A stretch of 64,000 bases of DNA, from the NCBI GenBank assembly GCA_016709005.1, contig JADJEU010000001.1:186001-250000 (forward strand), read 5' to 3'. Each line of letters opens with the position of its first letter. The first letter of the stretch is position 1. The notes beneath the pieces are model-generated. The model searched no databases and was not told where the DNA came from. It saw nothing but the letters and a program-made list of their open reading frames with translations. Below are positions 52,248 through 60,183 of the stretch, in pieces. The DNA is from Crocinitomicaceae bacterium (lineage in GTDB: Bacteria; Bacteroidota; Bacteroidia; Flavobacteriales_D; Crocinitomicaceae). A program made the translations under genes and the position numbers.

Positions 52248-52326
52248 CTTGCTTTGTAATTTATTCGCACAAAGTTCGATTGAATTTTGAATTCAAAAAT
52301 TTACATATGTTAAGAAATGAAACGAG

Positions 52327-52890
52327 TTATTGATTTCCTCCTCGAATGCGACTTAAACTCACCGGCGTGGTTCCCAAATAACTTGCAAGATGTTTAAGCG
52401 GAATCCGATTGGCAATGCCCGGATATTTGAGACATAGTTCCTCATATCGTTCAGCAGCGCTGAGAAAGTGGATTGATTCAATGCGTCGTTGTGCTTCCAG
52501 AAAAGCAAAAGTTGAAAGTTTTCTTCCAACAGATTCTACCTCATGAATTTCGCCGCAGAGTTTTTCGAAATCATGAAATAAAAAAGATTCGAGGATCGAA
52601 TTTTCTGTTAACTCGATTCCCTTATGTGACGGTTGCTGTGTAAACAAACTTTCCACGCCTCCTAAAAATTGGCCGTCCAAAGCAATGTAGTCTGTCACGT
52701 CCAAATCATCTTTCAGATAATAAACACGGCCAGATCCTTTGACGATAAAATGAAAATAGCGATCGATTTCACCAATACGAAGAAGGCTGGAGCCTTTGGG
52801 TAGATCTTGCTTAAAAATAATTGCCTCAAGTCTGGAAAGTGAATCAGGACTTAGTTTTTGAAATTGAAGAACAGTATCAATGAGTGTCAT
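52327..52890 (-). CDS. Crp/Fnr family transcriptional regulator
   Basis: The ATG at 52888-52890 starts MTLIDTVLQFQKLSPDSLSR (187 residues); the longer frame from 52986 has a sequence unlike this family and overlaps the next gene. The cyclic-nucleotide-binding domain (residues about 20-125) has 'LPKGSSLLRIGEIDRYFHFI', 'VKGSGRVYYLKDDLDVTDYI' and 'DGQFLGGVESLFTQQPSHKG'. A C-terminal helix-turn-helix follows, with 'YEELCLKYPGIANRIPLKHL' and 'ASYLGTTPVSLSRIRGGNQ'. It belongs to the Bacteroidota group of Crp/Fnr-like regulators. It lies upstream of the FAD monooxygenase on the same strand, 80 bp away, and is a candidate regulator of it. Confidence 0.88.
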   Translation of the reverse strand: MTLIDTVLQFQKLSPDSLSRLEAIIFKQDLPKGSSLLRIGEIDRYFHFIVKGSGRVYYLKDDLDVTDYIALDGQFLGGVESLFTQQPSHKGIELTENSILESFLFHDFEKLCGEIHEVESVGRKLSTFAFLEAQRRIESIHFLSAAERYEELCLKYPGIANRIPLKHLASYLGTTPVSLSRIRGGNQ

Positions 52891-52951
52891 GTGTAAAAAA
52901 TTCAAGTCATAATTAATGAGGTAAACAAGGATGATGATTTTACATCCGCAA

Positions 52952-54642
52952 TTATGATTTGACAAACTGTGAGGTAATAATTTCATTGTCCAGAAATACT
53001 TTGATTACATAAGCACCCTCGCCGAATCCAGCAACATTAAGTTCAATCTGTGAAAGCGTAGTGGTTTGTTCGAATACAATTTTTCCTGCACGATCATAAA
53101 TTTTTATTTCAGCTGTTTCATTTTTTGAATTGTCAAATTTTAAAACAACAGATTCGTGCGCTGGATTTGGAAATACTTTTAGTCCACCTATAGCATCATA
53201 ATCTGCAATCGAATTAAAATCTTGCCTTGAAGCAAGAGGTTCATAAGGCGTATCAGATTGAATCAACAAGTATAGTCCAACACAAACTGAATTGGTATTG
53301 TACGTGTCAAAAGCACCCGAATTCCAAATTGCCCATGCTGCGTTTTCCCATGTTGGATGGGCTTCATTTTCATATTGAGATACTTTCCATATTGCAGTCA
53401 AAAAAGCATACGCGAGATCGCGCACACCCAAATACGCTGGATCAATCACACCCAACGTTGAAATTTCCAACGCCAGATTATCCAGCATCGCAATCATATA
53501 AGGCTTTAATTCTGTAGCACGTGTTGTCTCTCCCTGATCACGAAATGCTACATAGGCTTCAGTCATTGCCCATGCATTCATAGCATTGTACCATGGCAGC
53601 GAATTGTGACCATCCACATTCGGCCAGGTGTTTGAGCAGTTGTATAGAGTGATGAAAATGCAATAGCTGGAGAGGTACCGTCAACAAAACCATCGGTATT
53701 GGAATCCATTAAAATTCCCGGAATTAAATTGCGATTCAGTTTTTCATTCAATGCATCTTTATAAATTGTTTCGCCGGACCAGGCGTATAATTCTGCCAAC
53801 AACCAAATAAGTTTAGCAGTGTAGTTGTGATTTTTTACAGCGTATTCGTTAATCGCCCAATTGCTTGCAAGAACAGCTGCGCTTTTAAATTTACTTTTTA
53901 GTACCGAATCATCTTGCTGAATAGCGGCTTCAATCATGTGAATGCCAATCCAGCCGTGGTCATAGGCAAGACCGCCATCATAGAAATTGAGTGGAACATA
54001 TTGATCGCCGACTAAAAATTCTTCACCTGAAAAATCGCCAAAATCATAGGTAATACAAAGTGATGGTGCATTGCTGCAAACATTGTCAACAGAAGTGCCA
54101 ACCACACCGCCCGGATAACATGGGTTTAAACTTCCGACATGAATGTACCCAAATACGCCTTCATCTTCTGGTAAAACAGTTGCAACATTTAAAGCAGAAT
54201 ATTGTTGCGCTGTCATCATTTCTCCAACGTTGGCAAGTCCATTTAAATTTACCGGATAACCGGCAAGTATTGCATAGTATGCGCCAAGTGCAGCGTTGCT
54301 TTCATAACGTCCAATCTTAGGACACGAAATAGAAATACTTTCGATGGCTGGTTTGTGAACAGTTGTCCAGATGTTTTCTATTTCACTCAAAAGTGGTTCG
54401 GTAAAATCTGCAACTTGATAAGTCACCACTTCTTGCGGACAACCGAGTGAAGTGCCGCGTGTGTTTTTTCCCTGATTGATTGCGTTGGCAACATCTGTAA
54501 TGGAGCCGTAACGCATTTGTGTGATGATGTTGGTTTCATCTGTTGATGAACCGTAATCATTGCCGCAGGGTGGAGTTTGACCTATGATACTAGCCGTATA
54601 TAAGAGGCAAAAAAACAGAAAGACAGATTTAAAAACAATCAT
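52952..54642 (-). pseudogene. Secreted helical-barrel (glycosidase-like) protein with T9SS type A domain, broken by a one-base shift
   Basis: The first part (53578-54642, 354 residues) has a signal peptide (IVFKSVFLFFCLLYTASIIG) and a helical domain with 'GIHMIEAAIQQDDSVLKSKF', 'LIWLLAELYAWSGETIYKDA', and 'GFVDGTSPAIAFSSLYTTAQ'. It is then off frame. The second part (52952-53617) begins with 'VDGHNSLPWYNAMNAWAMTE' and continues with 'LAYAFLTAIWKVSQYENEAH', then a T9SS type A domain with 'LKVFPNPAHESVVLKFDNSK'. Adding one A to the AAA run at 53631-53633 (minus strand) gives 'AQNTWPNVDGHNSLPWY' and a 563-residue protein. The repeating helices look like an alpha/alpha barrel of the six-hairpin glycosidase type. 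No catalytic acid can be assigned. The substrate is unknown. Confidence 0.78.
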
Positions 54643-54727
54643 ATGAATAAGTGTATCGTTTGGTGCTAGGAAAAGTAGGGCTTTTCTCGGACATAATTGT
54701 AGCTCTATTTTTTAGCACGTGTTAGAA

Positions 54728-55606
54728 TTACTTTTCAAAATACCAAATTGCCAATTTTCCGTCGCATTGAATTCTGGAATTACCAATGATTTCAATGATT
54801 GGTTCAACTGGTTTACTTAATCGAATATAGAATCTATTTATAGTTGGTAACTTCTTATTTCTAGAGAAATGTAGCTCAAAGAATTGATCATTATTTGAAA
54901 TCCTGGTCAGTCCATTTAGCTCTGAGACTGCTGCAAAACCAACAGCGTTTAAATAACTAACCATGGCAAGACTGTCATCAGGATTTAGGCGTAGACCGAT
55001 TCCTATGACATCACTCATTAAGTAGTTATCAGACGAATCTGAATCTTGTAGACTATTGTAGTCAACAGGCAAGAAATCCATTGAGTCGTTGTATTCTTTT
55101 TTTGTCCAGCTCTCATAGTGTGCTTTTGTCATTTCCCAAGTTGCGATGGGGCTAATTGAATCACCTACAATCAATGACAAGTCATAGTAATGATCATTCG
55201 ATTCATATGTGACAAAATCCAGTTTTTCCCAATTCAGATTCGTGATATAATTTGCTTTGAGCGGAGCAAGATTTATCCACATTCCTCCCTCTTCCTCTTC
55301 GTAACCGTCAAAACTTTTGGGATGGAATAGCTCTATGTAATTCGTTTTTCCGAACAGATAAAACCCCTTGTAACCATTAAGTTGTCTTTCTTGCGAAAAA
55401 GCGAGTCGTTTAATTAATTCAGAATGAACTACCGCAAAATAAGTTGCTGAATCCAAAACAAGTACGGAATGATTGAAACAAATAGGATTGTTACTTGTTT
55501 TTACCACATCGGTTATTGGGATAGCAACACCAGTAGATTCTTTTGATGTCGAGCATGCTCCTAAGAGGATAGTAAAAGACAAAAAGAAGAAAAGGTTTCT
55601 GATCAT
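54728..55606 (-). CDS. Hypothetical lipoprotein
   Basis: The 292-residue protein has a lipoprotein signal (MIRNLFFFLSFTILLGACST, Cys18). The mature part is mainly beta and acidic ('FDGYEEEEGGMWINLAPLKA', 'DFLPVDYNSLQDSDSSDNYL'), with 'YIELFHPKSF' and 'RNKKLPTINRFYIRLSKPVE' as structured segments. A VOC-like fold is possible from the alternating strands and the 'FAAVSELNG' segment but this is weak. No family is recognised. It is followed on the left by the broken T9SS gene on the same strand, 85 bp away. Confidence 0.72.
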   Translation of the reverse strand: MIRNLFFFLSFTILLGACSTSKESTGVAIPITDVVKTSNNPICFNHSVLVLDSATYFAVVHSELIKRLAFSQERQLNGYKGFYLFGKTNYIELFHPKSFDGYEEEEGGMWINLAPLKANYITNLNWEKLDFVTYESNDHYYDLSLIVGDSISPIATWEMTKAHYESWTKKEYNDSMDFLPVDYNSLQDSDSSDNYLMSDVIGIGLRLNPDDSLAMVSYLNAVGFAAVSELNGLTRISNNDQFFELHFSRNKKLPTINRFYIRLSKPVEPIIEIIGNSRIQCDGKLAIWYFEK

Positions 55607-55927
55607 GGTTTACGGGTAGATTTCAATTAACACTAACGTATTCCTAAAGAGAATGAAATTACAAATTTCTTTTGTTTTCCAAACTTATTTCAGAGCCTTC
55701 ATTAATTACGCAGAAAAGGCTTAACCGGCACACCAAGCACTCGCACATTCGTAAACATAAATCCAACGAGACTTACATAACAAGTGTTATTACATAAATC
55801 AAGTTTTGTTTTTGCAGACAGCTATTTTTGCAGAATGGCAGAATTTATTGCACAATTAGCAATGGCTAATTTTCTCCATTCTGCTTTAAGGAAAGACATA
55901 TCAGGAAGCCAGAGTCCGCAATCTAAT
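55607..55927. other. Intergenic region with a nested inverted repeat
   Basis: This 321-bp gap lies between the lipoprotein gene and the outer-membrane barrel gene. Apart from the nested inverted repeat at 55830-55884, nothing recognisable is present. The small frame at 55784-55975 runs into the coding sequence of the neighbouring gene and is not supported. Confidence 0.5.
55830..55884. repeat. Nested inverted repeat
   Basis: An outer pair of perfect 9-bp arms, GCAGAATGG (55830-55838) and CCATTCTGC (55876-55884), encloses an inner pair of perfect 7-bp arms, AATTAGC (55854-55860) and GCTAATT (55865-55871), around a 4-nt loop. It could form a two-part hairpin in RNA on either strand. It lies 44 bp beyond the stop of the barrel gene and may be its terminator or a small RNA element. 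Confidence 0.55.
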
Positions 55928-56602
55928 TTAAAAGAAAAAGTTTGCACCGACAGAAACGGTAGAACTATGAAATGAAAATCCATAGTTGTTTTGGACTGAT
56001 CCTAAATTGCTGAAACTATCGTTGATATACAGCGCATTTGAAAAATGTAAAAGTCCGTAATTTAATTCGAGCGCAAAGTTCGGTTTTGCAAAATAAGTGA
56101 GCCCTGGAACCAGAGCAATACGACTATACAGAATACCCGATTGACCCTTGCCTTCAGTTGAAGGTCCGTTGGTATATGTATATGTATTTTTGCTATAGTT
56201 TAATGCATGCCGGACTCCGATATTGGCATCCAGGTGTATGTACAATTTTTCTGTCAGCGGTTGGTAAAGTCTTGTGAAAAATTCAGCGCCAAAGTGGAAT
56301 GTATTATCTCTAATGCTTTGCGTTTCATAGGAGGACGGATTTGAATTGGTGTTAAAAATCTCTCTTGAATAGCCCATTATCAAGCCACCGCCCATCGCTA
56401 CATTCTGACGAATAAATTTGCCAAACCGTGGATTTAAGTTAACATTAAACGCACTTGACTTGTAGAATGAATTATTTGGAAGTGTGTATTGATATCCTGA
56501 AATCGAAAGCGTACTTCCGATAAATTTGCGACCTGATTCAATTTGTGCGTTTGAAATAATAGAAGTAAGTAAAGCAAAACTCAAGATGATTATTCTTGTC
56601 AT
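55928..56602 (-). CDS. Outer-membrane beta-barrel protein
   Basis: The 224-residue protein has a signal peptide (MTRIIILSFALLTSIISNAQ), then alternating strands with aromatic girdles: 'GRKFIGSTLSISGYQYTLPN', 'NVAMGGGLIMGYSREIFNTN', 'LYIHLDANIGVRHALNYSKN', and the ending 'VSVGANFFF' with a C-terminal Phe, the usual outer-membrane insertion signal. It has the length of an 8-stranded barrel (OmpX or porin-family type). The ligand or function is unknown. The nearest neighbours are a diheme lipoprotein gene on the same strand, 112 bp upstream, and a lipoprotein downstream. Confidence 0.82.
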   Translation of the reverse strand: MTRIIILSFALLTSIISNAQIESGRKFIGSTLSISGYQYTLPNNSFYKSSAFNVNLNPRFGKFIRQNVAMGGGLIMGYSREIFNTNSNPSSYETQSIRDNTFHFGAEFFTRLYQPLTEKLYIHLDANIGVRHALNYSKNTYTYTNGPSTEGKGQSGILYSRIALVPGLTYFAKPNFALELNYGLLHFSNALYINDSFSNLGSVQNNYGFSFHSSTVSVGANFFF

Positions 56603-56714
56603 AATTGATTTTTTTTAGTGTTTAACGCAGTTAATAGAAGTATATTTTTTGTTGCGCAAATTTTTGTAACAAGAATCGTACCAGTAACGTGTTTTTTGGC
56701 AGAATAACTTAGCC

Positions 56715-57188
56715 TTAAAATGTTGTCAGGAGATCTGTTGTTACACCGTGACAAGAATTACATGCTCCCGTTGTAATGCGATCAGCCATGTATGTAGTTC
56801 CGTTGATACCTTTAATTGCAGGAAAGAGACCATCACCGTATCGAATGTTTTTGGTAGAGTAGAAATTTCCGTATGCATCTCCTTCAAGAGTGTATTTCAG
56901 TTTACCAGTGCCGTGTAAACCCGTATACAATTCTATGGTAGTATTTGGAAAGATTAAGAGCGTGTCTTGCTGATAAACTGTTCCGGCGATATTAAAAACG
57001 CCTTCGCCTTCTCCGCCTTTGGAATGACACTCCATACAATTCAATCCAACATTGTGGCTGCCTTGACTGTTGTGTGAACTCACTTTCGATTCAAATGCGT
57101 CTTCGCATGAATTAAAAAAGAAGAGCGTAAAAATTCCGATTAAATAAATTGGAAAGGCTTGATTGAATTGTCTTGAACGTTGTTCCAT
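56715..57188 (-). CDS. Diheme c-type cytochrome-like lipoprotein
   Basis: The ATG at 57186-57188 starts MEQRSRQFNQAFPIYLIGIF, and the lipobox ends in 'FTLFFFNSC', giving a lipoprotein of about 157 residues; the longer frame from 57272 has no signal. Two CxxCH heme-binding motifs are seen: CMECH near the N-terminus ('NVGLNCMECHSKGGEGEGVF') and CNSCH near the C-terminus ('ITTGACNSCHGVTTD'). A beta-rich segment ('GTVYQQDTLLIFPNTTIELY') lies between. It would be anchored in the outer or inner membrane and carry electrons. The family resembles cytochrome-like proteins in other Bacteroidota; the electron partner is unknown. Confidence 0.82.
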   Translation of the reverse strand: MEQRSRQFNQAFPIYLIGIFTLFFFNSCEDAFESKVSSHNSQGSHNVGLNCMECHSKGGEGEGVFNIAGTVYQQDTLLIFPNTTIELYTGLHGTGKLKYTLEGDAYGNFYSTKNIRYGDGLFPAIKGINGTTYMADRITTGACNSCHGVTTDLLTTF

Positions 57189-57297
57189 CTCACAAGGATC
57201 GGCTGAATTATCAAAGCGTGATGTGATATTGGTCACATCTGATGCTGAATAAAAAGGCGTTCTTTTGCACATTGATGGGAGATTTCCCTCTATGCCT

Positions 57298-57666
57298 TTA
57301 GTAGCTTAACGCTACAAACAGAAGCGCTAATATGGCTGGAACACCTTGAATGAACAAGATTTTTTTTGATGCACTGTATGCACCATAGAGTGCCGCTGCG
57401 ATAACACACGTCAAAAAGAACATGGCGATGTTCTGACTCCAAACAGGATCCGAAATGAAATAAGTCCAGAGTAAACCTGCAGCTAAAAACCCATTGTACA
57501 AACCTTGATTTGCTGCCAATGTTTTTGTGGGTTTAAAAAGTTCATCCGGTATTGCTCCCTTGAATGCTTTTTTGCCGGCAGTTTCCCAGGCAAACATTTC
57601 CAGCCATAAAAAGTAGAGATGCTCAAAGGCTACAATTCCAATAAATATTTTTGAGACAAGTTCCAT
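57298..57666 (-). CDS. DUF1304 family membrane protein
   Basis: The 122-residue protein has four membrane helices and the DUF1304 pattern: 'KIFIGIVAFEHLYFLWLEMF', 'AWETAGKKAFKGAIPDEL' and 'KTLAANQGLYNGFLAAGLLW', the last being the most conserved part of this family, and then 'GAYSASKKILFIQGVPAILA'. It is a small inner-membrane protein with no known function. Length and start fit family members well. Confidence 0.9.
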   Translation of the reverse strand: MELVSKIFIGIVAFEHLYFLWLEMFAWETAGKKAFKGAIPDELFKPTKTLAANQGLYNGFLAAGLLWTYFISDPVWSQNIAMFFLTCVIAAALYGAYSASKKILFIQGVPAILALLFVALSY

Positions 57667-57706
57667 GTTTTTTATTCGATTGAATTGTTTAAAGACTGCA
57701 AACTAA

Positions 57707-58348
57707 CTAGTAATTCTTGATATATCCATCAGCATCACGGTTATAATCTTTCGTGATTTTTTTTTCAGGCTCTGATTTTTGTGTATTTTTTGAATTCGGT
57801 TTTTCACTGATAATCGTTTTGAGATTTTTTGATTCAGTGTTCGGATTTGATTGTGGTTGCTGATTAATTGAGCGTTCACTCATTAAGTGATGTGATCTTA
57901 AAATGCGGATTGCCGCATCAATCTTTGGTAAGTTATTTGCCTTCATCACCAACAGTCGCTCTTTAAATTTTCCTTTTGAATCTTTAAATAATATAAAGAA
58001 GGCTGGATTGAACATTGACTTTTTCAATTGAATACTTCTTATTTGTGATCGATCAATTACTTTGACATTGGAGCGGTTTCGCCACTTCGTACTAATTGCA
58101 ATTCCAAAAACACCTGCGCCCAATAATATGTATCCGTCGTTCTGGCGGCCTATCGTAATCATGTATGCCGCAGTCGCTATAAAACCGATTGAAAGAATAA
58201 GGAGAACTGCGCGAAAAGCTCCCAGGGTATTTCGTTCTTTTCTTCTTAAAATTTCTGTTGGATCAGAATGATCTGTAATGACAAGATATTGTGGCAAAAT
58301 GTAACAATAACCATCCGCAAGATCAAACTTTTGATAATTGCTCATCAC
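57707..58348 (-). CDS. Membrane protein, unknown function
   Basis: The 213-residue protein has a short N-terminal domain, two membrane helices ('AFRAVLLILSIGFIATAAYM', about 45-65, and 'GYILLGAGVFGIAI', about 72-86), then a soluble part ('VIDRSQIRSIQLKKSMFNPA', 'FFILFKDSKGKFKERLLVMK') with features of a PH-like or YcxB-type domain. A long low-complexity tail rich in Asn, Ser, Lys and Glu ends the protein. Its start overlaps the stop of the upstream PLD-family gene by 4 bp (ATGA), so the genes are translationally coupled. Function unknown. Confidence 0.72.
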   Translation of the reverse strand: MMSNYQKFDLADGYCYILPQYLVITDHSDPTEILRRKERNTLGAFRAVLLILSIGFIATAAYMITIGRQNDGYILLGAGVFGIAISTKWRNRSNVKVIDRSQIRSIQLKKSMFNPAFFILFKDSKGKFKERLLVMKANNLPKIDAAIRILRSHHLMSERSINQQPQSNPNTESKNLKTIISEKPNSKNTQKSEPEKKITKDYNRDADGYIKNY

Positions 58349-59652
58349 TCAACAATTAGTTTCTGTTCTTCTGTAATCGTTGCCGTATAAATTTTTAGCA
58401 AATAAATACCAGCGGCTAAATTCACTTCTATCAAAGTTCCGGCTTGCAAATTTTGTTGAGTGGCAATTTGTTTTCCGTCCACTGCAAAAATTTCAAAACT
58501 AAAGTTTTCATTTGTATTCGTTTCAATTCTGAAATGACCTGAAGATGGATTTGGTAAGACTGAAACTCTATTTTGCTTTTCGTTTTCAACGTCGAGTACA
58601 CCGCCTAATTCGGTCCATCTCTTTCCAAATTCTTCAAGAAATTGCCAGCATAATAATGGGTCATGAATGACTAATGTATTTTCATCGTATTCCTCTTCTG
58701 CAGAATTAGTCCAGTTGTGTGACCCAGTAATAAATGTTGGATTTGAAGCACCGTGTTTTGCATCGATAATACAATACTTGTGGTGAAAATCATATTGAAC
58801 ACCATCATGTGATAAAACTGTAATTCCTGCATCGAGCAGGTTGTTGTATTCGGAACCAAAGTAGCCTACATTTTCAATAATACATCGTACAATAACACCC
58901 CGGTTATGCGCAGCAATAACGGCATCGCTGATATCGTTATTAAGGAACGTAAACATCGCAATATCCAGCGTATATTCTGCGCTGTCAATCTCCTGAATAA
59001 TTTGTGCTGTGGTTTGATCGGTAGGTGAGAAGTAGCTTTCCACTTCAACGCCACCAATGACCATAACGTGCGGTGTATTGTCAGATTTATCAGGACCAAA
59101 TTTACTGTTGCTCAAATTGTAAGTTGCACCGGTTGATCCCCACATTTCATTAAATTCGATCGTATAGGCTAAAGCTATACTTGCATCGTGAATCCAAACG
59201 ATATTATTATAATCATCAAAGATCGCACCATCACCAAAATTCATGGAACCGGTCAAAACGTAAGCGTCATCAACAACAATAAATTTATTGTGCATGACAT
59301 CAGATGTTAAACCAGAGTTGCGTTCAAGAACCGGAATGCCCGAATTCAACCCAGATAAAGCAGAGTTGATGGCATTGGAAGAAGTAATGTATCTCACCTG
59401 CACACCGCGATCATACGCATCATTAATACACGCAACTATCTGATCATTTCCATTATCCCAAACAGCAATGTCAAGTGTGGTATTTGCCATGTCAATCAAC
59501 TTGCAAATGGTGTCATCCAGATGTGCAGATGTTTGTGCGTCGGTGTAAATGGAGATTGAATTGTCAACAGATTGGTTAAAATAGACTTTGATATCCTGCG
59601 CAAAAAAGTTCAGGTAAATAGAAAAAGAAAAAAGTAGCAACAATGTTTTCAT
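58345..59652 (-). CDS. Secreted phospholipase D-like protein with T9SS type A domain
   Basis: The 435-residue protein has a signal peptide (MKTLLLLFSFSIYLNFFAQ). Two PLD-type HKD motifs are seen: HNKFIVVDDAYVLTGSMNFG and HHKYCIIDAKHG...ITGSHNWTNSAEEEYDENT, each with HxK(x)4D and a following Gly/Ser-rich GSxN segment. The two halves each have a helical domain with 'LDIAVWDNGNDQIVACINDA' or 'LDIAMFTFLNNDISDAVIAA'. The ending 'VSVLPNPSSGHFRIETNTNE' is a T9SS type A sorting domain. It should hydrolyse a phosphodiester bond at the surface or in the medium; bacterial members include nucleases (Nuc) and phospholipases. Its stop overlaps the start of the membrane protein gene by 4 bp. Confidence 0.9.
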   Translation of the reverse strand: MKTLLLLFSFSIYLNFFAQDIKVYFNQSVDNSISIYTDAQTSAHLDDTICKLIDMANTTLDIAVWDNGNDQIVACINDAYDRGVQVRYITSSNAINSALSGLNSGIPVLERNSGLTSDVMHNKFIVVDDAYVLTGSMNFGDGAIFDDYNNIVWIHDASIALAYTIEFNEMWGSTGATYNLSNSKFGPDKSDNTPHVMVIGGVEVESYFSPTDQTTAQIIQEIDSAEYTLDIAMFTFLNNDISDAVIAAHNRGVIVRCIIENVGYFGSEYNNLLDAGITVLSHDGVQYDFHHKYCIIDAKHGASNPTFITGSHNWTNSAEEEYDENTLVIHDPLLCWQFLEEFGKRWTELGGVLDVENEKQNRVSVLPNPSSGHFRIETNTNENFSFEIFAVDGKQIATQQNLQAGTLIEVNLAAGIYLLKIYTATITEEQKLIVE

Positions 59653-59734
59653 TATTTAAAAGTATGAAATTTTTTCAGGATCAAATTTCGATTTTTGAGC
59701 AGAAATGTCTGGCATGGCTGTTCAATGAAACAGA

Positions 59735-60103
59735 TCATAGTTTGCGCTTTGAATCATATTTCGCAAAATTGAAGATTTGGATTTTGGTTCGTTCTTGTTT
59801 AGTGATGGCTGCAACAGCAATGAAGGGAAGAAATAGACTTAATTTTTCTATAAATCCTTTGTCCCAAATTAACCAGGTTAATAATGCACTGGCTAGTATG
59901 GATATTATGGCAACTAATGGAATCGTTAAATCATTTTCAGCCATCACATCATCCACATGAACTAAGTTATTGGAGCCGCATTGTTTGCATCTCAGATCAA
60001 ACCTTACTCCTTTTTTCTTGGCCATTTCAATCCGATCAGCGTAGAGTAGTGCAGACATTTTGTTTGAATGATTGCATTGCCTGCAAGAATAAGTAAGTCT
60101 CAT
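59735..60103 (-). CDS. Zinc-ribbon membrane protein, unknown function
   Basis: The 122-residue protein begins 'MRLTYSCRQCNHSNKMSALL' and has a second Cys pair in 'RFDLRCKQCGSNNLVHVDDV', that is C-x2-C ... C-x2-C, a zinc ribbon. One or two hydrophobic segments follow: 'LTIPLVAIISILASALLTWL' and 'LSLFLPFIAVAAI'. No signal peptide is present, so the ribbon is cytosolic. No known family. It lies between the PLD-family gene and the flotillin operon, all on the minus strand. Confidence 0.7.
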   Translation of the reverse strand: MRLTYSCRQCNHSNKMSALLYADRIEMAKKKGVRFDLRCKQCGSNNLVHVDDVMAENDLTIPLVAIISILASALLTWLIWDKGFIEKLSLFLPFIAVAAITKQERTKIQIFNFAKYDSKRKL

Positions 60104-60126
60104 GATTTGAATTTAATTTTTCGCTC

Positions 60127-60163
60127 AAAAAAAATCTCCAATCATTTTTGACTGGAGATTTTC
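60127..60163 (-). terminator. Rho-independent terminator of the flotillin operon
   Basis: On the minus strand GAAAATCTCCAGTC, loop, GATTGGAGATTTTTTTT. The stem is about 12 bp with one mismatch, followed by a run of T. It lies 21 bp after the flotillin stop. Confidence 0.75.
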
Positions 60164-60183
60164 AAGAAAATAGATTTTACAAA

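Noticed and set aside
55784..55975. 63-residue frame on the plus strand
   Set aside because: It has no signal or domain and runs into the antisense of the barrel gene; the nested inverted repeat explains part of its sequence.
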